Shown: positions 8,456 through 17,356 of the stretch, piece by piece | Position numbering within the stretch: the stretch's first letter is position 1 | How the letters are laid out: each line of letters starts with the position of its first letter | From: JAKASV01 sp963754845 | Lineage (GTDB): Bacteria; Babelota; Babeliae; Babelales; Vermiphilaceae | Length of the DNA stretch: 64,000 bases | NCBI GenBank assembly: GCA_963754845.1 | Contig: CAVWHE010000001.1 | Location: forward strand, 1-64,000 | Direction: 5' to 3' | Program-made: the position numbers and the translations under genes | Notes under the pieces: generated by a model | What the model saw: only the letters and a program-made list of their open reading frames with translations | What the model was told of the DNA's origin: nothing | Database searches by the model: none

Positions 8456-9574
8456 ATGAACAACCTCGCCCGTATGCTTGTTCAGTGTGCAGTGCTAACG
8501 CTGACGTGCCGATGTGTACACGCCAGGATAGCCGATGAAGTAAACCGTGCGTGGGGTCATAAACGCTACAATGAGGTCTGTTTTGCAACGTCGCACAACG
8601 GCCAATCTCATAAAAAATCATTCGTGAGCAATCAAGACGTTCCCCTCAAGGAACAGCTAGAGGCTGGCATTCGAGCCGTTAAAATACCAGTGTGGTATGG
8701 CATCGATCGCCATGGCAAACGTAGTGCCTACGCCTGCCATGGCATGAGCAAAACCCTGCTGCATCGCGCCTTTCAGGATGAGCTCATCTGCAAAATTCCA
8801 CGTATTTTACGGCATCGCGTGGCAAAGCTCATAGAAAATTTTGATCCCCTCGTTGAAGCGATCCGCAAAGCCATCGATCTTTCTTACGGTCACTGTGATA
8901 ACGAGCAGGGCATCATTCAGTTTCCTCACTACCTTTTTGATCCGGCGAGTCGTCCTTTGCAGGACGTGTGCGACGAGATCAAAAGCTTCCTCGATGTACA
9001 CCTCGAAGCAGTTGTCACCCTCATCCTTGAGGACTTCACCGACAATTTGGCAATCATAAACGAGGCCCTTGAACTCAGTGGCCTCAGATCATATGCACAT
9101 GTCCAAGATAAGGAGAAGGCATGGCCGACTCTCTCAACAATGATCATAACGGGAAAGAGGCTCGTCACCTTCGTAGCAACCCAGGATGAGCGTTCGTACA
9201 GTTTATATCCGTGGCTTCACCCCCTGTGGGACTACGCCTGGGATACGCAGTTTACCTTCAGAAATATTCGCGATTTCAACAACGACCGCGTGCCAAACCG
9301 CGGGAAGGAGGCCTACGAAACTCGTAACGTCGATCCACGCAATAAACTTTTTATAGTTTACCACTTCATTACGCCGTGCGTAGGCGGCAGTGTGAGCCAG
9401 GCACGCCGTGCAAATCGCGCCCGTATCATCAAACGCCGTCTCACACGTCTTGAAAAAATGACCGGCCACATCCCCAACTTCGTCCAGGTCGATTTTTTTG
9501 AGTACCCACACAATGATACACTCAACGTCATAGATTCACTCAACAAGGCTCATGCGGGCTCAAGAGGCATTTGA
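8456..9574 (+). CDS. Exported PI-PLC X-domain-like protein
   Basis: The 372-residue protein begins with a short signal peptide (LVQCAVLTLTCRCVHA) behind a GAGGAAG ribosome site. The mature part follows the phosphatidylinositol-specific phospholipase C X-box layout. TSHNGQS near residue 47 carries the first catalytic His, then QLEAGIRAVKIPV, and ACHG near residue 95 carries the second His, a spacing close to that of bacterial PI-PLCs. Strands including HLEAVVTLILEDF and STMIITGKRLVTF complete the barrel pattern. Bacterial members cleave phosphatidylinositol or related lipids, and some act on host membranes. Secretion toward a host is inferred. Substrate and activity cannot be told from sequence. 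It is transcribed alone from the promoter at 8344. Confidence 0.75.
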   Translation: MNNLARMLVQCAVLTLTCRCVHARIADEVNRAWGHKRYNEVCFATSHNGQSHKKSFVSNQDVPLKEQLEAGIRAVKIPVWYGIDRHGKRSAYACHGMSKTLLHRAFQDELICKIPRILRHRVAKLIENFDPLVEAIRKAIDLSYGHCDNEQGIIQFPHYLFDPASRPLQDVCDEIKSFLDVHLEAVVTLILEDFTDNLAIINEALELSGLRSYAHVQDKEKAWPTLSTMIITGKRLVTFVATQDERSYSLYPWLHPLWDYAWDTQFTFRNIRDFNNDRVPNRGKEAYETRNVDPRNKLFIVYHFITPCVGGSVSQARRANRARIIKRRLTRLEKMTGHIPNFVQVDFFEYPHNDTLNVIDSLNKAHAGSRGI

Positions 9575-9971
9575 CTTATGCAAACAAAGTGGCTTTATCA
9601 CGTGGCTAGGAATTTCCTTTCCCGCTAGTTCTGGAGCATCATTGTGCACCTACAAAGCATGCAATCAAACATACGGAGCTCCGATGCCAACGTCCTGTGA
9701 TGGTGGAATAAACTTTTTCCAGCGTCCTCAGCAAGACCTTGACGCGTGGATCGTGAGCACGATGCTTATGCTGCGATGCCAGGAATGTGCACCATCAACG
9801 ACGGAAACGTTGCTTGCAGGAGTCATGAAGGCGAAAGCGTATGCATGCAGGCAGAAGGTGTCCATTGCCGACACCCTTCTCAACGATATAAGCCAAGAAT
9901 GTTGGGCAGGCATCGGGTACCCATCGCAGGGCGCGGGTCGTTCGATCCATTCACAGGACGAACATCTGTGA
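9552..9971 (+). CDS. Doubtful ORF between PI-PLC-like gene and proS
   Basis: A 139-codon frame starts at ATG 9552 inside the end of the preceding gene, with only a weak AAGG upstream. The product is Cys-rich (about nine cysteines), with no signal peptide, no recognisable domain and little regular structure. It fills most of the 473-bp gap 9575-10047, where nothing else was seen on either strand: no tRNA and no clear promoter. It could be a real small gene, a decayed remnant or chance. Confidence 0.2.
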   Translation: MRAQEAFDLCKQSGFITWLGISFPASSGASLCTYKACNQTYGAPMPTSCDGGINFFQRPQQDLDAWIVSTMLMLRCQECAPSTTETLLAGVMKAKAYACRQKVSIADTLLNDISQECWAGIGYPSQGAGRSIHSQDEHL

Positions 9972-10047
9972 TATAGTTAAACATGATGTTTCCGTCACGT
10001 TGGGAAACAAAACTTTTGAACACACTCAAGAAAGTAAAGATCGTATT

Positions 10048-11469
10048 ATGACGAAATTGCCATCGCGCGCCACCCATTTTGCTGACTGGTACCAAGAGGT
10101 CATTTATCAAGCAGAGCTTGTCGATCAGGCGCCCGTGCGCGGATGTTTTGTCATCCGCCCTTACGGGTACGCCATCTGGGAGCTCATGCAGCACGAACTT
10201 GACCGGCGCATCAAGGCAACGGGCCATGAAAATGCGTCATTTCCGCTCCTCATTCCCGAGTCCTTTCTCAAGAGAGAGGCCGAGCACGTTGAAGGGTTCT
10301 CACCCGAACTTGCCGTCGTAACCCATGCCGGCGGCAAAGAGCTCGATGAGCCGCTCGTCGTGCGGCCGACTTCCGAGACTATCATTCACTTCATGTTCGC
10401 CCGATGGATAAAATCGTGGCGCGACCTTCCCCTTAAAATTAATCAATGGGCTAACGTTGTCCGCTGGGAGATGCGGCCGAGAGCGTTCCTGCGAACAACG
10501 GAGTTTTTTTGGCAGGAGGGTCATACTGCTCACCAAACGCTCGAAGAAGCCGAAGCTGAAGTGCTCATGATGCTCGAGCAGTACCGTCAATTTTCTACGG
10601 AATTTCTTGCCCTGCCGGTCGTTGCCGGACAAAAGTCCGCTGGAGAAAAATTTCCCGGTGCTGACAAAACCTACACCATCGAAGCCCTTATGCCCGACGG
10701 AAGGGCGGTTCAAAGTGCCACGTCACACCTTATATCCCGCGATTTTGCGCGCGCCTTTGAGATGAAATACCAGGATAGCAACGGCAATGTTGATTATCCT
10801 TACTTAACAAGTTGGGGGGCAACAACCCGGCTCATAGGAGCCCTTGTTATGATGCACGGCGACGATCGTGGTCTCATTATACCGCCGCGCGTAGCACCGA
10901 TTCAGGCCGTTATCATTCCTATCACAAAAGAGGGCGCCGACAATGAAGCCGTTATTGGCGCGGCACGTGCATGTGCTGTGGAACTTGCGCGCAAGCACGT
11001 GCGCGTCTTTCTTGATGAAGACACATCCAAAACCCCGGGGTCAAAATTCTATCACTGGGAACTCAAAGGCGTTCCCGTGCGCGTTGAAATAGGGCCACGC
11101 GATGTACACAATAGGCAGGCCACCGTCGTCGACCGTCCGACACTCAGCAAACAAACCATTGCTCTGGCCGAACTTCCTGGTGTAATCGTCTCTATGCTTG
11201 ATGACATACAAAAGATACTTCTTGAAAAGGCCCGCGCAACCATGCTTTCCCTCTGGTACAAGGAAACTAAGTTTGCACATTTTACCCAGAGACTCGAAGA
11301 GCGTGGTGGGTTCTTTCAAACGGGCTGGTGCGGAAGTCCTGCCTGTGAAAATAAGATCAAAGAAGGGCACGCGTCAATCCGTTGTCTCCTTGAAAATCGA
11401 ACGTTTGCATCGTGCCTTATGTGCGATGAGCCAAGTATCGCCGATGTCCTTATCGCAAAATCTTATTGA
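10048..11469 (+). CDS. proS: Prolyl-tRNA synthetase, archaeal/eukaryotic-like short type
   Basis: Charges tRNA-Pro with proline in the cytoplasm. The 473-residue protein has class II motifs: PVRGCFVIRPYGY (motif 1 region), RWEMRPRAFLRTTEFFWQEGHTAH-type motif 2 near residue 140, and the motif 3 segment GDDRGLIIPPRVAP. After the anticodon-binding domain there is a C-terminal Cys-containing domain (GWCGSPACE ... CLMC) ending in a terminal Tyr, which is diagnostic of the archaeal/eukaryote-like type. It lacks the roughly 180-residue editing insertion of the long bacterial enzyme. ATG 10048 is chosen. An upstream TTG at 10000 would add 16 residues not expected for the family. The ribosome site is weak. 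The gene stands alone. Confidence 0.95.
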   Translation: MTKLPSRATHFADWYQEVIYQAELVDQAPVRGCFVIRPYGYAIWELMQHELDRRIKATGHENASFPLLIPESFLKREAEHVEGFSPELAVVTHAGGKELDEPLVVRPTSETIIHFMFARWIKSWRDLPLKINQWANVVRWEMRPRAFLRTTEFFWQEGHTAHQTLEEAEAEVLMMLEQYRQFSTEFLALPVVAGQKSAGEKFPGADKTYTIEALMPDGRAVQSATSHLISRDFARAFEMKYQDSNGNVDYPYLTSWGATTRLIGALVMMHGDDRGLIIPPRVAPIQAVIIPITKEGADNEAVIGAARACAVELARKHVRVFLDEDTSKTPGSKFYHWELKGVPVRVEIGPRDVHNRQATVVDRPTLSKQTIALAELPGVIVSMLDDIQKILLEKARATMLSLWYKETKFAHFTQRLEERGGFFQTGWCGSPACENKIKEGHASIRCLLENRTFASCLMCDEPSIADVLIAKSY

Positions 11470-11541
11470 TCCGAAATTACCGCGTCGCACCTGAAGTTTC
11501 ACGCAAGGTTTATACTCTCATGCGCGGAAAAGAAAAAACTC

Positions 11542-11571
11542 TTGACTTTGCATGCGCCACTTCAGTATCCT
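11542..11571 (+). promoter_or_regulatory. Likely promoter for the tandem exported gene pair
   Basis: TTGACT (11542-11547) and TATCCT (11566-11571) are 18 bp apart in an otherwise AT-rich 288-bp gap. The first gene starts at 11758, so the leader would be about 180 nt. No other gene was seen in the gap. Confidence 0.45.
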
Positions 11572-11757
11572 GGGTGTGACGTGCGATTATTTATTCATGT
11601 TATAAATTTTTTATTGTTTTTAAATAATATTTTTTAACAATTTCGCAGAAATGGAGGGGCGAGTAAAGTAGCACACGGTTTTAATTTCGGTCTTGAGTTC
11701 ATTCTCGAGAAAGACGGGACCGGTCGTTCTGTTCAAAATCTAAAAAGAGGTTGTGTC

Positions 11758-12486
11758 ATGGAAACGTTAACAGGGTTGTATAAAGTTGCTCATGCGCGTA
11801 GTGTTTACTCTTTTGTTCTTTTGACCGTGATGGGGGTTGCCGTCATAAACGACCTACCCGCTGCGCAAAATAACCTTGCTGAGTGTTTTGTCAAAGACTG
11901 TGTCATAAACGATGAAGTTTTGAATGACGCCAAAGCTGCTTATGAATACATAAGAGTGGGTAACGTGTGGACAACTAAAGTTAACCGCTACAAGGCACTC
12001 GTTTGGTTGGCAAATAATGTACTCAAATGCGCCGAAAAGTTCGAAAAAAATCCCACGGTTCCATTCAAGATAATGAACATCAACACGGTTGATGATAACT
12101 CGGCGGTCGTCAAGCTAGCCCAGTTGAGTCGGCCCGAAGATAAAGGTTATGACGGTACTCATTGGTGGCAGTACTCTATACCTTGGTATATAAAACATGA
12201 AGGGGTTTTGGTCACCGAGGAAGTACTTGCGTACGGTGATAAAGCAAAGATGGCCATTATATGGGCTCTTGCTGATATTATTATTAGTGATGTGCTCACT
12301 GAACAAGCGAAGAAGAACTTCGGCATCAAGTATACAGAAATCATCACTGCGCTCTGCGATGCATATGACTGGGACAATAACATCGAACAGATCTCAAGTA
12401 TCTTTCTAAGAAAAGATGTCGAGAATAAGAAAGCAGCTCTTTTGGAGAAGCTTAAAATCCCTGCCAATCTTTCTCTCCAAGTATAA
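11758..12486 (+). CDS. Exported protein, first of a related tandem pair
   Basis: The 242-residue protein starts at ATG 11758 after AGAGG and has an N-terminal hydrophobic segment (SVYSFVLLTVMGVAVIND) that should act as a signal peptide or anchor. Its central region, Y-x-Y-I...NVWTTKVNRYKALVWLANN, matches in pattern two segments of the next gene product (GWCEYKIF...ALLWLQKN and GWCDYFFL...ILVWLAHM). The two genes are therefore paralogous and share a mainly helical domain. The downstream gene begins 11 bp later, so they form an operon. The family is not recognised and no catalytic motif was seen. Confidence 0.7.
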   Translation: METLTGLYKVAHARSVYSFVLLTVMGVAVINDLPAAQNNLAECFVKDCVINDEVLNDAKAAYEYIRVGNVWTTKVNRYKALVWLANNVLKCAEKFEKNPTVPFKIMNINTVDDNSAVVKLAQLSRPEDKGYDGTHWWQYSIPWYIKHEGVLVTEEVLAYGDKAKMAIIWALADIIISDVLTEQAKKNFGIKYTEIITALCDAYDWDNNIEQISSIFLRKDVENKKAALLEKLKIPANLSLQV

Positions 12487-12497
12487 GGAGTTAGTAA

Positions 12498-13658
12498 ATG
12501 GAACTTTCGGTACACAATCAACACGTAACAGCGGGCTTCTTCCTAACGTTCCTGGCGTTTTTGTGCGCCTTCAACGTGCGTGAATCGCAAGCCGCCAACG
12601 CAATAACGTTCTCCGATGATGAAAAAAAGGCTGAAGGGTGGTGTGAGTATAAAATCTTCACGGGTACACAGAAAGAAAATGACATAAAAAATGCCCTCCT
12701 GTGGTTGCAGAAGAATATCGAGAAATTCAGACAAAATCTTGATGAAATGAAGCGCGGGGATTCCATGCTCATCAAGGACATCAACGTATTTCCCAAAGAG
12801 GGTCTCTACAAAGATAAAGCCGCCAACACACTTCTGGATATGGTCGGGTCCACTCCCGTCGACGATTTAAAAAGAAAACTTTTGTACGGCAAAGAAGCGA
12901 TGAAAGCGTTCGCCTTTCTATTTCACAGAGTACTCGATGTATCGCCTATGGGCATGGCCAGGCAGCAGTTTTCTTTTAAAAGCGTGATAGACAAAACAAA
13001 AAAAGACGTAGAACATGCATCCAAGGAGATTGGCGAAGCCCTTGAAAAAATCGGTTGGCTGAATGAGGCCAAGAAACTCATCGCAGGCATTTTTTCGTTG
13101 GCTCCGTCCGAGGTGAGCCGTGAGCAACCTTCCGATTTTGATAGGACGGTTGCAGGCTGGTGTGACTATTTCTTCCTCACGAATTTCATCAAAAAAGATG
13201 ATAAGAAGAAGATTCTCGTGTGGTTAGCACACATGACTGCCAACGGTGTCGCAGAAATGACCGGCTTAGGCACACGTGGCGTGGTCTCATATGAGCCTTC
13301 TTTTAATCCCGTATCCAAAGATCCTCTCTATCAAACGTACAAAGGACAGATAAAGGGAGCTCTCAAATTTATTTTTTACGAGGCAATTTCTTCATCGGTG
13401 GCAAGAACTCTTGCGAGCGTCGTTACCCCCGGCGCAAGGGCCGAAAAAATTAAGGAGAGTTTGAACAAAAGATACGTAGAATTACTTGATGCCATCGAGA
13501 CAATTGCTAGAGGTGCTGTAAAAGAAAACAACCTCGAGAAAACATTGCAGTGGCCTCAAGAAACTGAAGCGGTCAAAAAAACGTCAGAGAAAGTCCTGAG
13601 AGATCAGCAACGCTGGATGAGTCTGTCCATTGTGGGGCCAACCTGGCGACGAAGATAA
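12498..13658 (+). CDS. Exported protein with two copies of the shared domain
   Basis: The 386-residue protein starts at ATG 12498 after TAAGGAG and has a signal peptide (AGFFLTFLAFLCAFNVRESQA). It is an internal duplication. Near residue 45 it reads AEGWCEYKIFTGTQKEND followed by ALLWLQKN. Near residue 215 it reads VAGWCDYFFLTNFIKKDD followed by ILVWLAHM. Each is followed by a similar helical stretch ending in a YK/YG...KAL/KAF helix. The upstream gene carries one copy of the same unit. The gene is cotranscribed with it and ends at a bidirectional palindrome shared with the convergent caspase-like gene. Unknown function; export inferred. Confidence 0.7.
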   Translation: MELSVHNQHVTAGFFLTFLAFLCAFNVRESQAANAITFSDDEKKAEGWCEYKIFTGTQKENDIKNALLWLQKNIEKFRQNLDEMKRGDSMLIKDINVFPKEGLYKDKAANTLLDMVGSTPVDDLKRKLLYGKEAMKAFAFLFHRVLDVSPMGMARQQFSFKSVIDKTKKDVEHASKEIGEALEKIGWLNEAKKLIAGIFSLAPSEVSREQPSDFDRTVAGWCDYFFLTNFIKKDDKKKILVWLAHMTANGVAEMTGLGTRGVVSYEPSFNPVSKDPLYQTYKGQIKGALKFIFYEAISSSVARTLASVVTPGARAEKIKESLNKRYVELLDAIETIARGAVKENNLEKTLQWPQETEAVKKTSEKVLRDQQRWMSLSIVGPTWRRR

Positions 13659-13681
13659 AACAATGTATGGTGAAGAAAAAC

Positions 13682-13705
13682 CCGGGCACGGTTAACCGTG
13701 CCCGG
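13682..13705. terminator. Bidirectional terminator, perfect 24-bp palindrome
   Basis: CCGGGCACGGTT (13682-13693) is directly followed by its exact reverse complement (13694-13705). On the plus strand CAATTTT follows; on the minus strand GTTTTTC follows. It lies between convergent genes ending at 13658 and 13765 and can end both transcripts. Confidence 0.85.
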
Positions 13706-13764
13706 CAATTTTGGTGCGCATTCCAAGAGAATGCGCCAATGTAATAAGACTCTTTAAGTGGCAA

Positions 13765-15837
13765 TTAGCGCCCGATGAGAGAGTTAAAAATGCCATCAAC
13801 AGCGGCATGTCCGAGCATGAGATCATCCTGCTGCCCACCTGAAGCGAACATAAGCGCCTTCGCGGACGGCATAACTTTGTAGTAGAGCGCTACCAGAGTG
13901 TCCTTGAGACGTGTAATTTCGGCAACATCTCCTTCGCGCATACGTGATACATCCCATGAATCGTAGTGGGACCATATGACCTGTGAATTAATGGCATCAG
14001 CGACTGCAAACACTGTTGTTTGATCCTCAAAGAGAAAGGGGGTCACGTCTTGATCGTGACGGCCAAAGAGACCTGTGCGAAGAGCATTCACATGAAGTTT
14101 GAAAAAATCTGCCGATGGCGCGCTTGCTGACCCGGCCCGTGGAGATGCCGAAAAAGCCACAATGTTTCCTGACGGGTCTTTGCAAAAAAGAAGGGCGTAT
14201 AAATCAACATCTGTTGCACCTGTTGAGCCCCCCGTACTAATGTCTTCGTTGACACGCTTGCTGCAGTCGTATGCAACGTAAAGTGAACGGGGAACAAGGG
14301 GTGTTATCTGACGATGTCCTTCAGCACCTTCTCCTTGAGCACTGGCACGTACTTGTTGGGAAATCGATTCCGGCAGAATACACCGCACATTTTTCAAGAA
14401 ATACGCAACCCTCCGCGCTGGAAGAAGACCACCGAAGCTTGCAGCCACATCATTGAGGAGCATATGAGGAGCATAAAAGGCTTCAAGGATGTGTTCTGCG
14501 TCGCCGTGCATCATCGAGTTGATGCATACAGGTTTATCCCTTCTCGTTTCAAGTGGCACCTCAACGATAGGCGGATACACGAGGATGGCTTTTTTATCAT
14601 CGATAGCATAACGTCCTTTTTCCATTTTCTTTGCTTGTTGCCATGCGAAGGTAAGTACAAGCGTATCCCGGCCAACATCAGCAACTCTAAAAAAATTCTG
14701 ATCGCCGGGGTATTTCACCAAGGTTGCATTAACCAGGGCTTCGCCATTCACGGTGCCTATGACATCTTTTAATGTGCTGGCTCCCCTGAAGTACTCGTTA
14801 AGTTTGTCGAAAAACGCACCAAGGTCAGTTGGCTTAAGGCCTCTATTTCCCGCTGGGTTTACTGTTCCGGAAGAAGGGAGGTTGCCGATAGATCCGACTG
14901 CAATGATAAACGTGAGGGGCAACGCCGTACTGTCAAAAAACTTCTTTGTAAATGAACCACCGAAAATATCCTGCTCTTTTTCAAGGGCGTTCATGACCGT
15001 ATCACCAGCGTAGCAGCTACGGATAAACAAAAACTGGGTATTAATGGTATGTGCCATGACAAGAAACTTTCGAAAGGCTGAAAGCTCAAGGCCGGCAATT
15101 ACCCCCTCTTTGTAAACACCGCCACCCTGTGGTTGGCCGTGGCCTGCAAGGAAAATACGTTTTTTTACTGGATGTTCACTATTTTTTTCAAATAAGCTCT
15201 CGAGAGGCTGTATGTCAGGAAGCTTATAAAGTGATTCTGAGAGGCTTTCCTCGGAATTATAAAGATTCATAAGAGAGCGTCGCACGTCATACTTTTTTAC
15301 AGGTACCCATTGAGAATTTGGCACGGCGAGCCCGTAGTCATGTGGTACGTAACCATCGGGTATTAAAAGTACGTAAGGCACATGGCTTGACATCAAAATA
15401 TCTCTGTATACGTATACGTTATACTCGTGTATAAAATAATCGGTAAAGTTTGCTCTATGAAGTCTTTCTTCGTTAGCGTCAAGGGGTATTGCCAATAGTT
15501 CTTTTACATATTTGGCATACTTTTCGGACAAACCACGCGTTGCGTCCTCATCAAAACACCGCTCGGATTTGAAGAACATAAGGTTTTTAACAAAGTGGTC
15601 GCTTACGATGACAGCCAGTTTTTTTTCAAGAGCATGTATGAGATGGAGAGTTATAAGGGCGGTATCCTCTGTGCCGTTGTCATTTTTAATTCCAAGTTTT
15701 CCTGCACGGCACAGCAAAAAATCCCCCCCTGAGGGAAAATGATCAAGGAGCATGACGATGTCAAGATGATCTCTGGTACCGTAAGCGGTCTGAGACATAA
15801 AACCGAGACACAGCACGACGAACAAAAACCTTTTCAT
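13765..15837 (-). CDS. Exported caspase-like cysteine peptidase candidate
   Basis: The 690-residue protein starts at ATG 15837 after GGGAGG and has a signal peptide ending in TAYG. A predicted His/Cys dyad sits in the caspase/gingipain-type pattern: IFLAGHG with His233 after a hydrophobic strand, and FLFIRSCYAGD with Cys275 at the end of the next strand, 42 residues later. The region between (GVYKEGVIAGLELS) fits the usual loop and helix. The remaining 400 residues are unrecognised and may bind substrate or ligands. Clan CD peptidases cut after Arg, Lys or Asp. Secretion of such an enzyme by a host-associated bacterium suggests action on host or surface proteins, which is inference. A non-catalytic CHAT-like relative is possible. 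Confidence 0.65.
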   Translation of the reverse strand: MKRFLFVVLCLGFMSQTAYGTRDHLDIVMLLDHFPSGGDFLLCRAGKLGIKNDNGTEDTALITLHLIHALEKKLAVIVSDHFVKNLMFFKSERCFDEDATRGLSEKYAKYVKELLAIPLDANEERLHRANFTDYFIHEYNVYVYRDILMSSHVPYVLLIPDGYVPHDYGLAVPNSQWVPVKKYDVRRSLMNLYNSEESLSESLYKLPDIQPLESLFEKNSEHPVKKRIFLAGHGQPQGGGVYKEGVIAGLELSAFRKFLVMAHTINTQFLFIRSCYAGDTVMNALEKEQDIFGGSFTKKFFDSTALPLTFIIAVGSIGNLPSSGTVNPAGNRGLKPTDLGAFFDKLNEYFRGASTLKDVIGTVNGEALVNATLVKYPGDQNFFRVADVGRDTLVLTFAWQQAKKMEKGRYAIDDKKAILVYPPIVEVPLETRRDKPVCINSMMHGDAEHILEAFYAPHMLLNDVAASFGGLLPARRVAYFLKNVRCILPESISQQVRASAQGEGAEGHRQITPLVPRSLYVAYDCSKRVNEDISTGGSTGATDVDLYALLFCKDPSGNIVAFSASPRAGSASAPSADFFKLHVNALRTGLFGRHDQDVTPFLFEDQTTVFAVADAINSQVIWSHYDSWDVSRMREGDVAEITRLKDTLVALYYKVMPSAKALMFASGGQQDDLMLGHAAVDGIFNSLIGR

Positions 15838-16231
15838 GACGATCCTCCCTTTTTTAATTATGTGTAAATAATTCTATAGAATTCATTAAAAAATAACAAT
15901 AATTTGCAAACATGAATATTGAGGACCTCAAGAGTTAAACCGCTTAAAAGGTCTAAAAAAAACCACCGCATTGACCGAAATCAATGCGATGGAAAAAAGG
16001 AGAGTAGTAATGAAGCCTAAGCAAGACTCCCTTTATGGGGAGCAAATTCTTTAAGACAGAATCTATGATACCTCAAATAATACGCATGTCAAGTTCTTTT
16101 AAAAAAATCCAGGCATATTTCAAGTATCACACCAATCTTGTTATCAGATAGTGTAGATATATTTTTATGCTTGTCAAGATGAGAAAAACAAAAAAAGGTC
16201 CCGTGATGACAACGTAGTTTCAGTATGTCAG
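15838..16231. other. Intergenic region between recF end and caspase-like gene start
   Basis: This 394-bp AT-rich stretch holds the minus-strand terminator at 15955-15992. It also holds a 15-codon plus-strand reading frame at 16010-16054 behind GGAGAG, which has no gene downstream to control. Nothing else is recognisable. Confidence 0.6.
15955..15992 (-). terminator. Rho-independent terminator downstream of recF
   Basis: On the minus strand CCATCGCATTGA and TCAATGCGGTGG form a 12-bp stem with one G-T pair and a 6-nt loop, followed by eight T residues (15962-15955). It lies about 240 bp past the recF stop and before the next minus-strand gene. Confidence 0.85.
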
Positions 16232-17335
16232 TTAACATGGTAGAGATATACGCTGCATCGCTGTGCCCATTATTTCGTTAACAGAGGCGTGGCCACGCCT
16301 GGGCGACGTTATTATGAGCTGACAACCGAGTACTGCGAGAGCTTTAAAGCAAGCGTTGGCTCTTTCTTCGTCAAAGTCAGTCATGAAGTCATCGATAAGC
16401 ATGACGACACGGCCGCGCTGCTGAGCAAGCTTATTGGCCTGCGCCATCTTAACAAGAAGCGCCAAAAGTTTCTGCTGGCCTCGTGAGGCATAAAGGCGTG
16501 CGGGGGCACCGTGAAAATTTATGGAAAAATCATCAAGGTGGGCGCCGAATATTGAACGACCGCGAGCAAGCTCGTCACGATAAAGGTTCCGGTGGTGTGA
16601 GTACCAATCATCAAAGGTTGGAGCGTCGAGATTGAGTTTAGCATTGTAAGCGAAGCTCAGCTCGCCGTCGCCACCGAAGGTGGTGCGCATGATGGTGTTG
16701 GCGTGCTCTGCAATGTGGCTAAGAAAACGAGTACGCTCCTGCGCTATTACGAGGCTCTTGTTCCACAATTGCTCGGTCCACAGGCGATAGACGTCTTCAT
16801 TGCCGGCCCTTGTTATTATGAGATGCGTACGGTGGCCCATTATTTTTCGATATTCGGTAAGCACTTTGATGAAACCGGGACATGTAAGAACGAGAGCTTG
16901 ATCAAGAAAAGCGCGTCGTACCTCAGGGGCGCCACTGATGAGGCCGAGATCGTCCTCAGTTGTTGTCACAACGCGATACGCGTCCATGAGCTCTTTATAC
17001 GAGCACACCGATTTTTCGTTAAGCCGCACGAGGCGGCGCTTTCCGGAAAAGCCCACCTGAATAACATCTTCGGTTGCCACTCCGCCGTCGCTTGTCGACG
17101 TAGTGGAGCCTGCGACGGTAACTTTAATGAAAAACGACTCGTCGTTATGTCGTATGAGATGATGGGGGTTGTACGTTCTGAACGAGCGCAGGTAGCAACC
17201 GTAGTGAAGAGCCTCAAGGAGTGACGTCTTTCCACATCCGTTGGCACCTTCAATGAGGACACACGGACCTTCAAAAGAAAGAGACGCGTGGCCGAAACAG
17301 CGGAAATTTTTGAGTTCTAAGGCGCGTACCTGCAC
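16232..17335 (-). CDS. recF: DNA recombination/repair ATPase RecF
   Basis: RecF loads RecA onto gapped DNA together with RecO and RecR. The 367-residue protein has the ABC/SMC-like layout: Walker A EGANGCGKTSLLEAL (residues about 29-43), signature SRGQQKLLAL near 290, and Walker B VVMLIDDF near 313. The start is GTG 17335 in a GGGGGAACGAGGAC context. The dnaN stop is 21 bp upstream, so dnaN and recF form an operon, as in many bacteria. No gyrB or dnaA is adjacent. The transcript likely ends at the terminator near 15960. Confidence 0.95.
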   Translation of the reverse strand: MQVRALELKNFRCFGHASLSFEGPCVLIEGANGCGKTSLLEALHYGCYLRSFRTYNPHHLIRHNDESFFIKVTVAGSTTSTSDGGVATEDVIQVGFSGKRRLVRLNEKSVCSYKELMDAYRVVTTTEDDLGLISGAPEVRRAFLDQALVLTCPGFIKVLTEYRKIMGHRTHLIITRAGNEDVYRLWTEQLWNKSLVIAQERTRFLSHIAEHANTIMRTTFGGDGELSFAYNAKLNLDAPTFDDWYSHHRNLYRDELARGRSIFGAHLDDFSINFHGAPARLYASRGQQKLLALLVKMAQANKLAQQRGRVVMLIDDFMTDFDEERANACFKALAVLGCQLIITSPRRGHASVNEIMGTAMQRISLPC

Positions 17336-17356
17336 GTCCTCGTTCCCCCTTATTTG

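Noticed and set aside
16010..16054. 15-codon plus-strand frame with a good ribosome site
   Set aside because: There is no downstream plus-strand gene for a leader peptide to control, and a matching hairpin alone is not enough.
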